A stretch of 64,000 nucleotides of DNA, from positions 124,001 through 188,000 of the forward strand of contig NZ_BDCD01000019.1 in NCBI RefSeq assembly GCF_001613325.1, read 5' to 3'. Below the pieces are notes generated by a model, which searched no databases, had not been told where the DNA came from, and worked only from the letters and a program-made list of their open reading frames with translations. The stretch is from Nocardia yamanashiensis NBRC 100130 (lineage in GTDB: Bacteria > Actinomycetota > Actinomycetes > Mycobacteriales > Mycobacteriaceae). Below, piece after piece: positions 1 through 7,896 of the stretch. A program made the translations under genes and the position numbers. Positions within the stretch are counted from its first letter, which is position 1, and each line of letters opens with the position of its first letter.

Positions 1-341
1 CGCGAAGACGACTCGGCACGCGCGTCGGTGACCGCGAGCAGCGCCTCGGCAACCTCGTCCTGCTTGGCGACCAGCAGGTCGGCGAACGAGCCCGAGCCGG
101 AAGCCTGGAACTCGGCCCAGTACGGCTCCAGCTGCGAGACCAGCTTGGGTGCGAACGACTCCAGCGCGTCACCCACGATCGAAGGGCTGACCTTCTTGAT
201 CGCGGCGTAGCCGCCCTTCACGGCGAGGCCCGACGCGCCGCCCTTGTCCGACACCTCCTCATCAAGAACCTTCTGAGCGTCGGCGATGAAGGCCGGACGC
301 TTGGCGTCATCGAGCAGGGATTCAGACAGTGCTGCAACCAC
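1..341 (-). CDS. DUF6918 family protein (C-terminal part cut by window edge)
   Basis: Minus-strand gene starting at a GTG (339-341) and running off the window start, so only about 113 N-terminal residues are visible. A clear GGAGG Shine-Dalgarno lies 8 bases before the start. The protein begins VVAALSESLLDD and contains GGYAAIKKVSPSIV, which I recognise as the small helical DUF6918 family of Mycobacteriales. No enzymatic motif, signal peptide or membrane segment is visible and the function is unknown. It is divergent from menB across a 344-base gap. The family name is from memory. Confidence 0.75.
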   Translation of the reverse strand, partial: MVAALSESLLDDAKRPAFIADAQKVLDEEVSDKGGASGLAVKGGYAAIKKVSPSIVGDALESFAPKLVSQLEPYWAEFQASGSGSFADLLVAKQDEVAEALLAVTDARAESSS

Positions 342-685
342 TTTCAGGTTCCTCCGGATAGTTTTTCGATGAACGAGCGCACGCAACTATACGCACCGGT
401 GACCCCGCACACACGATGCCGTCGCGCGTCTCACTGCCAGGGCAGCAACAGCACTGTAAAGCACCCGCAATCGATTGGCAGCGTTTCACTTTCGGCTCCC
501 GTTTGACCGGCGTTCACTTCCCACACCGCGTGAAGACCGCCGAGCGTCATTCGGGTAACCCCGTCCGCTATCGATCAGCTCCCTTATCGCACGGCCGAAA
601 TCCGCGACCGGCGAAATTCCGAGGGAGCGAAATCACCCTGGTGTGGCTGCACCAACACCGACCCCTCAGCAGTATGTTCGGTGCC
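342..685. other. Intergenic region between DUF6918 gene and menB
   Basis: About 340 bases between divergent genes. The only elements I can support are the Shine-Dalgarno of the left gene (about 348-356, minus) and the leaderless -10 hexamer of menB (673-678, plus). Open frames across it are antisense or N-terminal read-through of menB. No strong hairpin or repeat was seen. Confidence 0.5.
673..678 (+). promoter_or_regulatory. Leaderless -10 hexamer of menB
   Basis: TATGTT followed by 7 bases and the GTG at 686. This spacing is typical of actinobacterial leaderless promoters, where the transcript starts at or next to the start codon. No Shine-Dalgarno is present. It decides the menB start over an in-frame ATG at 674, which lies inside the hexamer. 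Confidence 0.6.
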
Positions 686-1579
686 GTGACCTTCAATTCC
701 GCGCTGTGGCGGCCCGTGCCCGGGTTCGAGAACCTCACAGACATCACGTACCACCGGCACATCGAGCAGGGCACCGTCCGGATCGCCTTCGATCGACCGG
801 AAGTCCGGAACGCCTTCCGGCCGCACACCGTCGACGAGCTGTACAACGCGCTCGATCACGCCCGCATGACCGCCGATGTGGGCGCGGTCCTGCTCACCGG
901 GAACGGGCCCTCGGAGAAGGACGGCGGCTGGGCCTTCTGCTCCGGCGGCGATCAGCGCATTCGTGGGCGCAGCGGGTATCAGTACGCGACCGGCGACACC
1001 GCCGACACGGTGGACGTGGCGCGCGCGGGGCGGCTGCACATCCTCGAGGTGCAGCGGCTGATCCGGTTCATGCCGAAGGTGGTCATCGCACTGGTGAACG
1101 GCTGGGCGGCGGGCGGCGGGCATTCGCTGCACGTGACCTGCGACCTCACCCTGGCCTCGCGCGAACACGCGCGGTTCAAGCAGACCGACGCCGACGTGGG
1201 CTCGTTCGACGCCGGGTACGGCAGCGCCTACCTGGCGAAGATGGTGGGGCAGAAGTTCGCTCGCGAGGTGTTCTTCCTGGGGCGGCCGTACACCGCCGAG
1301 GAGATGCACGCGATGGGCGCGGTGAACGCGGTCGTCGATCACGCCGAGCTGGAGGACGTGGCCCTCGAATGGACCGCCGAGATCCTCGGCAAGTCGCCCC
1401 AGGCGATTCGCATGCTGAAGTACGCGTTCAACCTCCCCGACGACGGACTGGTCGGTCAGCAGCTGTTCGCCGGCGAGGCCACCCGCCTGGCCTACATGAC
1501 CGACGAGGCCGTCGAGGGCCGCGACGCCTTCCTCGAAAAGCGCAAGCCGGACTGGAAGCCGTACCCCTGGTACTTCTGA
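686..1579 (+). CDS. menB: 1,4-dihydroxy-2-naphthoyl-CoA synthase
   Basis: Crotonase-fold enzyme that closes o-succinylbenzoyl-CoA to 1,4-dihydroxy-2-naphthoyl-CoA in menaquinone synthesis, in the cytoplasm. The 297-residue protein contains the MenB-specific stretches RPEVRNAFRPHTVDELY, FCSGGDQRIRG (oxyanion-hole region), NGWAAGGGHSLH and KQTDADVGSFD with the catalytic Asp and Ser, and ends in the family's KPDWKPYPWYF-type tail. It closely resembles M. tuberculosis Rv0548c as I recall it. The frame is open upstream to 416, but that extension has no homology. The GTG at 686 fits the leaderless promoter, and ATG 674 is the alternative. It is followed by genes in the order seen around mycobacterial menB-menE. 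Confidence 0.95.
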   Translation: MTFNSALWRPVPGFENLTDITYHRHIEQGTVRIAFDRPEVRNAFRPHTVDELYNALDHARMTADVGAVLLTGNGPSEKDGGWAFCSGGDQRIRGRSGYQYATGDTADTVDVARAGRLHILEVQRLIRFMPKVVIALVNGWAAGGGHSLHVTCDLTLASREHARFKQTDADVGSFDAGYGSAYLAKMVGQKFAREVFFLGRPYTAEEMHAMGAVNAVVDHAELEDVALEWTAEILGKSPQAIRMLKYAFNLPDDGLVGQQLFAGEATRLAYMTDEAVEGRDAFLEKRKPDWKPYPWYF

Positions 1580-1595
1580 CCTCTCCCGGGGCTCT

Positions 1596-1612
1596 CGGGG
1601 GCTTTGCCCCCG
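1596..1612. repeat. Short GC palindrome, gggggc-TTT-gccccc type
   Basis: CGGGGGCTTTGCCCCCG, a 7-bp stem with a TTT loop, 17 bases after the menB stop. An identical 17-mer occurs at 5371-5387. It could act as a terminator, but no T-run follows. Confidence 0.6.
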
Positions 1613-1642
1613 AACCCTTTTCCGCTCTGCAAAGCTGGCGGC

Positions 1643-2038
1643 ATGGAGATACTCAGCAGTCGGTTGATCCTGCGTCCGGTCGAGTACGGGCGGACGCTGG
1701 AGTTCTATCGAGATGCGCTGGGGCTGGCCATCGCCCGCGAGTACCCCGGGGGGACGGTGTTCTTCGCCGGGCAGGGGCTCATCGAGGTGGCCGGGCACGG
1801 CCGCGGTGAGGATGCCCCGGCGGGGTTCTCGGGTGCGATCTGGTTGCAGGTGCGCGACTGTTCGATCGCCGCGACCGAGCTCGCGCTGCGCGGCATTCCG
1901 ATCGACCGGGCCCCCAAGCAGGAGCCGTGGGGACTGATCGAGATGTGGCTGCGGGATCCGGACGGGGTGCCGATCGTGCTCGTGCAGATCCCCGAGGATC
2001 ACCCGATTCGCCGGGACAGCCGGGCGAAACCGAACTGA
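1643..2038 (+). CDS. VOC family (glyoxalase/bleomycin-resistance fold) protein
   Basis: A 131-residue single vicinal-oxygen-chelate domain: an N-terminal strand-helix unit (LRPVEYGRTLEFYRDALGL), GTVFFAGQGLIEVAG in the middle and a C-terminal LRDPDGVPIVLVQIPED strand. It is the positional counterpart of M. tuberculosis Rv0546c, between menB and pitA. Substrate and metal use cannot be read from the sequence. The start is ATG 1643, because the longer frame begins with a TTG inside a GC palindrome and has no homology. No clear Shine-Dalgarno. It may be co-transcribed with menB. Confidence 0.85.
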   Translation: MEILSSRLILRPVEYGRTLEFYRDALGLAIAREYPGGTVFFAGQGLIEVAGHGRGEDAPAGFSGAIWLQVRDCSIAATELALRGIPIDRAPKQEPWGLIEMWLRDPDGVPIVLVQIPEDHPIRRDSRAKPN

Positions 2039-2096
2039 ATCTCGTTGCGCGAAAGCCTTAGCAAACTGGTTGGTGTGATTCGCGTCCGGGGGTGTC

Positions 2097-2114
2097 GGTT
2101 AACACGCCGTGAAC
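2097..2114 (-). promoter_or_regulatory. Candidate Pho/RegX3 box upstream of pit
   Basis: Minus strand reads GTTCACG-GCGT-GTTAACC, an 11-base-period direct repeat close to the RegX3/PhoP consensus GTTCACC-N4-GTTCACC with two mismatches. It lies 22 bases upstream of the phosphate transporter start. The senX3-regX3 pair is in the same window. This is an inference from pattern only. Confidence 0.3.
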
Positions 2115-2136
2115 GGCGTGCCGCAGACTGAACGGT

Positions 2137-3375
2137 GTGTCTGCCGAACTGCTCGTTCTGCTGATCGTTGTTCTCACGGCCCTGGCGTTCGACTTCACCA
2201 ACGGATTCCACGACACCGCGAACGCGATGGCCACCTCGATCGCCACCGGTGCGCTCCCGCCGCGTACAGCCGTACTCCTGTCCGGGGCGCTGAATCTCGT
2301 CGGCGCCTTCCTCAGCGTCGCGGTCGCCGCCACCGTCGCGGAGGGCATCGTCGACCTCTCCGAAGTCAGCGGGCGGGCACTGCTCGACATCGTCTTCGCG
2401 GGACTCGTCGGCGGCATTCTCTGGAATCTGTTCACCTGGCTGCTGGGCCTGCCGTCGAGTTCCTCGCACGCACTGTTCGGCGGCTTGATCGGCGCCACCA
2501 TCGCGGCGCTGGGCTGGGACGGGGTGATCTGGACCGCGGGCAGCAAGGGCGTGCTCGCGAAGATCATCATTCCGGCGCTGCTGGCCCCGGTGGTGGCGGC
2601 GCTGGTCGCGGCCATCGGATCGTGGCTGGTGTACCGGATCACCCGGGGCAGCAACGAGAAGACCGTGGATCGCGGATTCCGGTGGGGGCAGATCGGTTCC
2701 GCCTCGCTGGTCTCCCTCGCGCACGGCACCAACGACGCGCAGAAGACCATGGGCATCATCTTCCTGGCGCTCATCGCGCACGGCTCCGCCAAAGCCAGCG
2801 ATCCGCTGCCGCTGTGGGTGATCGTGTCCTGCGCGGTCGCCATCGCCGCCGGCACCTGCCTCGGCGGCTGGCGCATCATCCGCACGCTCGGCAAGGGCCT
2901 GGTCGACATCGCCCCGCCGCAGGGCTTCGCGGCCGAATCCACCTCGGCGGCGATCATTCTCACCTCCGCGCACTTCGGCCTGCCGCTGTCCACCACCCAG
3001 ACCGTGACCGGATCCATCCTCGGCTCGGGCATCGGGCGCGGCGCGGAAGTGCGCTGGGCGGTGCTCGGGCGCATGGTGGTGGCCTGGGTGCTGACGCTGC
3101 CGCTGGCCGGCGTGGTGGGCGCGCTGTGCTGGGCGCTGCTGCACGGAATCGGCGGGCTCGCGGGCGTATTGGTGGTGTTCGCGCTGCTCATCGCCATGGC
3201 GGGAATGATCTGGATCCGCTCGCAGCGCACCGCGGTCAACTCGCACAACGTCAATGACGAGTGGCGGGGCGAGACGCCCGGCGACTCCGGTCCGGCCGGC
3301 GGTTCGGGTCCGGCGGGCGGCTCCGGCACGCCGGTGCGGCCGGACGGCGGCGCGATCAGCAACGGAATCGGTTAG
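2137..3375 (+). CDS. pitA: Low-affinity inorganic phosphate transporter, Pit family
   Basis: A 412-residue multi-spanning membrane protein that imports phosphate, probably as a metal-phosphate complex with protons. It carries both Pit signatures: FDFTNGFHDTANAMATSIATG near the N terminus and SLAHGTNDAQKTMGIIFLALIA in the second half, plus the inverted LPSSSSHALFGG and LPLSTTQTVTGSILG motifs. The last 40 residues are a hydrophilic Gly/Pro/Ser tail. The GTG start is in register with the family N terminus. It matches Rv0545c in position and is followed by an 89-residue membrane protein, as in mycobacteria. A possible RegX3 box precedes it. Confidence 0.93.
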   Translation: MSAELLVLLIVVLTALAFDFTNGFHDTANAMATSIATGALPPRTAVLLSGALNLVGAFLSVAVAATVAEGIVDLSEVSGRALLDIVFAGLVGGILWNLFTWLLGLPSSSSHALFGGLIGATIAALGWDGVIWTAGSKGVLAKIIIPALLAPVVAALVAAIGSWLVYRITRGSNEKTVDRGFRWGQIGSASLVSLAHGTNDAQKTMGIIFLALIAHGSAKASDPLPLWVIVSCAVAIAAGTCLGGWRIIRTLGKGLVDIAPPQGFAAESTSAAIILTSAHFGLPLSTTQTVTGSILGSGIGRGAEVRWAVLGRMVVAWVLTLPLAGVVGALCWALLHGIGGLAGVLVVFALLIAMAGMIWIRSQRTAVNSHNVNDEWRGETPGDSGPAGGSGPAGGSGTPVRPDGGAISNGIG

Positions 3376-3386
3376 GGGCCACGATC

Positions 3387-3656
3387 ATGCACACGCTCAT
3401 GAACAACCTCACCGATCTGTGGCAGGTCACGCTGGCCGCGCTGCTCTTCGGCGCGGGCCTGCCCACCATCTTCGCGCTCGGGATTCGCTATCGCGCGCAG
3501 GTGGATTCGGGCGTCACCGGCGGCACCCGCTCGATCGCGCTGGCCGTGTCCTCGATCTGCTTCGCCGTGGTCATGATCGCGGTGGTGGTGGGTGTGCTCT
3601 TCATCGCACGCGCATTCCTCGCCTCCCGACTGGGTATCCATCTGCTCGGCGCGTGA
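3387..3656 (+). CDS. Small conserved membrane protein (Rv0544c-like)
   Basis: 89 residues with two predicted transmembrane segments (about 14-34 and 52-78). It begins MHTLMNNLTDLWQVT and ends ASRLGIHLLGA. The ATG at 3387 follows a G-rich stretch. It lies 11 bases after pit and 25 bases before the DUF3349 gene, so the four genes are probably one unit. The counterpart in M. tuberculosis is Rv0544c, of unknown function. Adjacency suggests a link to phosphate transport, but nothing in the sequence proves it. Confidence 0.8.
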   Translation: MHTLMNNLTDLWQVTLAALLFGAGLPTIFALGIRYRAQVDSGVTGGTRSIALAVSSICFAVVMIAVVVGVLFIARAFLASRLGIHLLGA

Positions 3657-3681
3657 CGCCGCCGTACCGAAAGGCACGCTG

Positions 3682-4065
3682 ATGAGCACTCCCGAACAGC
3701 CGAACGCCCCCGATTCGCCCGAGCCCGCGCGCCCGGCCGAACCGGCGCGGCCGTCGCTGCCGCTGGCCGGTGTTCCGCAGAAGGTCCTGAACTGGCTCAA
3801 AGCCGGATATCCGCAGGGCATTCCGCAATCGGACTATGTGGCGCTGCTCGCGGTGCTGCACCGGCGGCTCACCGACTACGAGGTGCATCTCATCGTGGAG
3901 GAGCTGGTGCGCGAACGCGTCGCCAGCTCGGAGATCGAGCGCACCGACATCGAGGCCGCCATCGCCCGAGTTGCCAAGGAGCAGCCCGGCGAGGACGATA
4001 TCGCTCGGGTGGCCTCCCGGCTGGCAGCCGGTGGCTGGCCGCTGGCGACACCGACGTCCGACTGA
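3682..4065 (+). CDS. DUF3349 domain protein (Rv0543c-like)
   Basis: A 127-residue soluble protein: a Pro/Ala-rich N-terminal 30 residues, then the compact helical DUF3349 domain (VPQKVLNWLKAGYPQGIP, DYVALLAVLHRRLTDYEV, EIERTDIEAAIARV). The ATG is preceded by GAAAGG at 7 bases. M. tuberculosis Rv0543c is the equivalent gene next to menE, and its function is unknown as far as I know. Synteny between pit and menE is the main contextual clue. Confidence 0.85.
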   Translation: MSTPEQPNAPDSPEPARPAEPARPSLPLAGVPQKVLNWLKAGYPQGIPQSDYVALLAVLHRRLTDYEVHLIVEELVRERVASSEIERTDIEAAIARVAKEQPGEDDIARVASRLAAGGWPLATPTSD

Positions 4066-4143
4066 CCGACCGACCACCATCGACCCCGGGCGCCGAACCC
4101 CCTCTCGCGCGCCGCCCTCCATCGAAATGGCACGATCGCGAAC

Positions 4144-5307
4144 GTGAGCAATACCCTCCGCACCCTCCCCATGCCCACCGGCTCAGGCGTCGGTGACGTA
4201 TTGCCGCACCTGCGGGAAGCCCTGGAGGGCAACGGCCCCGCCTGGCTGCCCATCCCCACCACCGACCGCCGTGAGGCGCAACGACTCTCGAGTTCGCTGC
4301 GGCCCGGCGAGTCCATCGACGACGAGGTGGCGCTGGTGGTGACCACCTCCGGGACCACCGGAATTCCCAAGGGCGCCATGCTCTCCGCGGCCGCGCTGCG
4401 GGCCAGCGGCGATGCCACGCACGAGCGGCTCGGCGGGCCCGGGCAGTGGCTGCTGGCGTTGCCGACCCATCACATCGCGGGCATTCAGGTGCTGCTGCGC
4501 AGCATTCTGGCCGGGACCGAACCGGCCGTGCTGGATGTGTCCGGCGGGTTCCTGCCCGAAGGGCTGGCCAGTGCGATCGCCGGGATGCGGGGGCCGCGCA
4601 AGTACACCTCGCTGGTGCCGACGCAGCTGATCAAAGCCCTGGACGAGCCGATCGGGCGGGAAGCGCTCGCGGGTTTGGACGCCGTGCTGGTCGGCGGGGC
4701 CGCCACGCCCGCACCGGTGCTGGCGCGCGCCCGCGAGGCCGGGATCAATGTGGTCCGCACCTACGGGATGAGCGAAACCTGCGGCGGCTGCGTGTACGAC
4801 GGAGTACCGCTGACGGGCACCGAGGTTCGCATCGATGACGGACGCGTCCTGCTCGGCGGTGCGACCCTGGCCAAGGGCTACCGCAACCAGCCCGATCACG
4901 CCGCGTTCGCCGAACCCGGCTGGTTCCGCACCGAGGACGCGGGCTTCCTCGAAGACGGTGTGCTCACCGTCACCGGCCGCCTCGACGAGGCGATCATGAC
5001 CGGCGGCCTGCTGGTCATCCCCCAGGTGGTCGAAGCCGTGCTGATCACCCACCCCGCGGTCTCCGAAGTGGTCGTCCTCGGCCTCCCCGACGCCCGCCTG
5101 GGCCAGCGCGTCGCCACCGCCATCGTCCCCGTGGCCGGAGTCACCCCGCCCACCCTCGACGAACTCCGCGACCACGTCGTAGCCGAACTCGACGCCATCG
5201 CCGCCCCCCGCGAACTGGCGATCCTCGACGAACTCCCCCTCCGCGGCCCCGGCAAACCCGACCGCACCAAACTCCGCGAACACCTCCTCGCGGGGTCCCC
5301 GCACTGA
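4144..5307 (+). CDS. menE: o-succinylbenzoate-CoA ligase
   Basis: Adenylate-forming enzyme that activates o-succinylbenzoate to its CoA ester, the substrate of MenB. 387 residues. The AMP-binding loop TTSGTTGIPKG is at about residue 69, GMSETCGG (A5-type) in the middle, and the C-terminal LRGPGKPDRTKLRE carries the catalytic Lys. It is shorter than generic acyl-CoA ligases, as MenE of Mycobacteriales is. The start is GTG 4144, without a good Shine-Dalgarno; CACGAT lies 7 bases upstream, one base off the leaderless consensus. It closes the menB-menE cluster and is followed by two palindromic repeats. Confidence 0.93.
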   Translation: MSNTLRTLPMPTGSGVGDVLPHLREALEGNGPAWLPIPTTDRREAQRLSSSLRPGESIDDEVALVVTTSGTTGIPKGAMLSAAALRASGDATHERLGGPGQWLLALPTHHIAGIQVLLRSILAGTEPAVLDVSGGFLPEGLASAIAGMRGPRKYTSLVPTQLIKALDEPIGREALAGLDAVLVGGAATPAPVLARAREAGINVVRTYGMSETCGGCVYDGVPLTGTEVRIDDGRVLLGGATLAKGYRNQPDHAAFAEPGWFRTEDAGFLEDGVLTVTGRLDEAIMTGGLLVIPQVVEAVLITHPAVSEVVVLGLPDARLGQRVATAIVPVAGVTPPTLDELRDHVVAELDAIAAPRELAILDELPLRGPGKPDRTKLREHLLAGSPH

Positions 5308-5315
5308 GAGTGAGA

Positions 5316-5354
5316 CAACTCTCGTAGCTCTCAGGGGCAAGCCCCTGAAACCCC
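5316..5354 (+). repeat. Dispersed 3'-end palindromic element, copy 1
   Basis: Begins CAACTCTCGTAGCTCTCAGG and contains TCAGGGGCAAGCCCCTGA (5331-5348), a perfect 8-bp-arm palindrome, then AACCCC. It starts 8 bases after the menE stop, in menE orientation. A near-identical copy abuts the gpm1 stop at 56061-56100 (minus), and the core recurs at 52489-52514. Confidence 0.7.
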
Positions 5355-5370
5355 ATGAGAGAAGGGGGTC

Positions 5371-5387
5371 CGGGGGCTTTGCCCCCG
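5371..5387. repeat. Short GC palindrome, second copy
   Basis: CGGGGGCTTTGCCCCCG, identical to 1596-1612. It lies 17 bases after the preceding repeat, so the menE 3' end carries two different palindromes in tandem. No long T-run follows, so use as an intrinsic terminator is uncertain. Confidence 0.6.
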
Positions 5388-5496
5388 CCTATTCTCTTCG
5401 CCCCGACCGGGGCGACAGGGCGTGCAAGCGGGCTTGCGCCGGTCACGCAATCGCCGTGCAAGGGCGGTGAAAGTCTCGCACCGCAGAGTTCTCGGC

Positions 5497-6507
5497 ATGA
5501 CTTCTTACACCTCTGCTGAGACGCTCGCCATCGAGGCGGACGGCCTGGTCAAGGTCTTCGGGGAGCAGCGGGCCGTCGACGGCGTCAGTCTCGCGGTTCC
5601 GCGGGGGGCTGTGTACGGCGTGCTCGGCCCCAACGGCGCTGGCAAGACCACGACCATTCGCATGCTGGCCACGCTGCTGCGGCCCGACGGCGGCAGCGCG
5701 CGGATCTTCGGGCGCGATGTGCTGACCGAACCGACCGCGGTGCGCTCGCTGATCGGCGTGACCGGTCAGTACGCCTCCGTCGACGAGAAACTGTCCGCCA
5801 CCGAGAACCTGGTGATCTTCTCCCGCCTGCTCGGCCTGTCCAAGGCCGATTCCCGGCGCAAGTCGGCCGAACTGCTGGAGGAGTTCGGGCTCACCGAGGC
5901 GGCCGACAAGCCGCTGGAGAACTTCTCCGGCGGTATGCGCCGCCGGCTCGACCTGGCCGCCAGCCTGATCTCGCGCCCGCCGCTGCTGTTCCTGGACGAA
6001 CCCACCACCGGCCTGGACCCGCGCACCCGCGCCCAGATGTGGGACACCATCCGCCGCCTGGTGCGCGAGGGCTCCACCGTCCTGCTCACCACCCAGTACC
6101 TGGACGAGGCCGACCAGCTGGCCGACCGGATCGCGGTCATCGATCGCGGCAAGGTCATCGCCGACGGCACCTCGAACGAACTCAAAGCGTCCGTGGGCCT
6201 TTCGGCCCTGCAGCTCACGCTGGCCGATCGCGCCCAGATCGAACAGGCGCGAATCCTGGTGGGCGAGTTCCTCTCCCGCGCCGAGGGCCGCATCGTCGAA
6301 GCGACGGTCAGCCCCGAGGCCGGTCGGATCACCGCCCCACTGCCCGACCCCTCCATCACCACCGACATCCTGATCCGCTTGCGCGAGCACGACATCCGGA
6401 TCGACGAGATCAATGTCGCCAAGCCCTCCCTGGACGAAGTGTTCTTCGCACTCACCGGGCACGGCGCCGACGACGAGACCGACAGCACCGAACGGAGCGC
6501 GGCATGA
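5497..6507 (+). CDS. Daunorubicin-resistance (DrrA) type ABC transporter ATPase
   Basis: A 336-residue cytoplasmic ATPase subunit of an ABC-2 exporter. Walker A GPNGAGKTTT is at about residue 45, the Q-loop lies in TGQYASVDEKL, the signature FSGGMRRRLDLA is at about 143, Walker B LLFLDEPTTGLDPR at about 164, and TTQYLDEADQLADRI carries a Gln where the switch His is often found two positions on. The DrrA-type C-terminal domain (residues 230-325) has the usual PSLDEVFFALTG end. ATG 5497 was chosen because the longer frame lacks homology. It overlaps the permease by ATGA. The substrate is unknown. Confidence 0.92.
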   Translation: MTSYTSAETLAIEADGLVKVFGEQRAVDGVSLAVPRGAVYGVLGPNGAGKTTTIRMLATLLRPDGGSARIFGRDVLTEPTAVRSLIGVTGQYASVDEKLSATENLVIFSRLLGLSKADSRRKSAELLEEFGLTEAADKPLENFSGGMRRRLDLAASLISRPPLLFLDEPTTGLDPRTRAQMWDTIRRLVREGSTVLLTTQYLDEADQLADRIAVIDRGKVIADGTSNELKASVGLSALQLTLADRAQIEQARILVGEFLSRAEGRIVEATVSPEAGRITAPLPDPSITTDILIRLREHDIRIDEINVAKPSLDEVFFALTGHGADDETDSTERSAA

Positions 6508-7343
6508 CCACCACCCTCGACAAACCCGCCGGACGGCACGCCGCCGACCGGACCCCGATTCCCGAGGTCAGCAATCACGTTCCGCTCAAGCAGACGGTCG
6601 CGAACTCGCTCACCATGGCCTACCGGGGCATCCTCAAGATCAAGCACAATCCGGAGCAGCTGTTCGACGTCACCGTGCAGCCCATCCTGTTCACCGCCCT
6701 GTTCGCCTATATCTTCGGCGGCGCGATCGGCGGCAATGTGCACGACTACCTGCCCATCCTGATCCCCGGCATCCTGGTCCAGACCGTGGTGCTGACCTCG
6801 GTCGTCACCGGCACCCAGCTGCGCGAGGACATGGACAAGGGCGTGTTCGACCGCTTCAAATCGCTGCCCATCGCCCGTATCTCGGCGCTCGCCGGGGCGT
6901 TGATCGCCGATATGGTGCGGTACGGGCTGGCCACCACGCTGACCATCGCCATGGGCCTGGTCCTGGGCTACCGGCCGCAGGGCGGCGTGCTGGCCGTACT
7001 GGTCGCCGGCCTGGTCGTGGTGTTCTGCTCCTTCGCCATCAGCTGGATCTGGGCGCTCATCGGCATCACCGGCAAGAGCGCGCCCGCGGTGCAGGGCATG
7101 TCGATGATGATCATGTTCCCGCTCACCTTCATGTCCGGCGCGTTCGCCGCGGTCTCCACCATGCCGGGCTGGCTGCAGGGCATCAACAAGGTCAACCCGA
7201 TCTACTACATGGTCAATACCGCCCGCGATCTGATGAACGGCGGTGTGTACAGCACCGACCTGCTCTGGTCGCTGGTCGGCTCGATCGTGGTGATCGCGAT
7301 CTTCGCCCCGCTCGCGGTGCGCGCCTACATGCGCCGCGCCTGA
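6504..7343 (+). CDS. DrrB-type ABC-2 family permease
   Basis: A 279-residue integral membrane partner of the preceding ATPase, with six predicted helices and the ABC-2 signature region (GTQLREDMDKGVFDRFKSLP, FPLTFMSGAFAAVSTMPGWL, KVNPIYYMVNTARDLM). Its start overlaps the ATPase stop (ATGA), so the two are translationally coupled. Such pairs export lipids, glycopeptidolipid-like molecules or drugs in Actinobacteria. No biosynthetic gene is adjacent, so the cargo is open. A hairpin at 7367-7402 ends the operon. Confidence 0.92.
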   Translation: MTTTLDKPAGRHAADRTPIPEVSNHVPLKQTVANSLTMAYRGILKIKHNPEQLFDVTVQPILFTALFAYIFGGAIGGNVHDYLPILIPGILVQTVVLTSVVTGTQLREDMDKGVFDRFKSLPIARISALAGALIADMVRYGLATTLTIAMGLVLGYRPQGGVLAVLVAGLVVVFCSFAISWIWALIGITGKSAPAVQGMSMMIMFPLTFMSGAFAAVSTMPGWLQGINKVNPIYYMVNTARDLMNGGVYSTDLLWSLVGSIVVIAIFAPLAVRAYMRRA

Positions 7344-7366
7344 GCGAGCACGCTCGACAATCGCAA

Positions 7367-7402
7367 AACGCCCGTCCACCGCGAAATCGGTGAGCGGGCG
7401 TT
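7367..7402 (+). terminator. Terminator after the drrAB-like operon
   Basis: AACGCCCG and CGGGCGTT arms (8 bp) enclose an inner ccaccg/cggtg pairing. It lies 23 bases after the permease stop and directly before the -10 of the next gene. Confidence 0.6.
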
Positions 7403-7406
7403 CTGT

Positions 7407-7412
7407 TATGGT
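7407..7412 (+). promoter_or_regulatory. Leaderless -10 hexamer
   Basis: TATGGT, then 7 bases, then the GTG at 7420. The same geometry as menB. It argues against the longer frame opening at 7390 inside the terminator hairpin. Confidence 0.55.
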
Positions 7413-7419
7413 CGGTCCG

Positions 7420-7821
7420 GTGAATTCCGCGACCGCCCCGCTACGCCGAAAGTCCTTTCGGCTGCGCTGCGCTGTGCTGGTGACCGGAATTCTCACCGTG
7501 TTCGGGCTGCTGGTCGCGGTGGCGGAATGGGGTTCCACCCAACAGGTTTCGATTGCCTCCAAGGAATACGCGGTGGCCTCCGGGCTGTCGCACGTGACGC
7601 TCGGCACGACGCCGGTCTGCGGTAAGCGCGATCCCGGCGCGGCCGATCCCATCGCCCCGCTGGCCGCTCCCCCACGCGCGGCCGCCGACCAGCTCATCAC
7701 CCCGGTCACCGGGCTGATTCCGGAATTCACACCGGAGCAGCGACTTTCGATCGACGCCCGGCCGCGCGCGCCCGCCGTGCCGGTGCCGGCTCCCCATCTG
7801 ACGACGGTGCTGATCATTTAG
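7420..7821 (+). CDS. Small single-pass membrane protein, unknown
   Basis: 133 residues. A basic N terminus (RRKSFRLR) and one transmembrane helix (about 18-40, VLVTGILTVFGLLVAVAEW) are followed by an extracytoplasmic Pro/Ala-rich region with one Cys in TTPVCGKRDPG. I do not recognise a family. It precedes a DsbA-like and a CcdA-like gene by 75 bases, so a role in the same envelope thiol system is possible but not shown. The GTG start follows from the leaderless promoter. GTG 7390 and ATG 7408 are the alternatives. Confidence 0.6.
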   Translation: MNSATAPLRRKSFRLRCAVLVTGILTVFGLLVAVAEWGSTQQVSIASKEYAVASGLSHVTLGTTPVCGKRDPGAADPIAPLAAPPRAAADQLITPVTGLIPEFTPEQRLSIDARPRAPAVPVPAPHLTTVLII

Positions 7822-7896
7822 ATGATCCGGCACGCCTTTTCGTGCCGTTCTCGCATTCACCCTCGATTCGGATGATCGCTGTTCAGGAGCATTCCC

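Noticed and set aside
584-2002. 472-residue minus-strand frame
   Set aside because: Antisense to menB and the VOC gene, His/Arg/Gly-rich composition typical of high-GC shadow frames.
5766-7817. 683-residue minus-strand frame
   Set aside because: Antisense to the DrrAB-type operon and the next gene, no recognisable domain.
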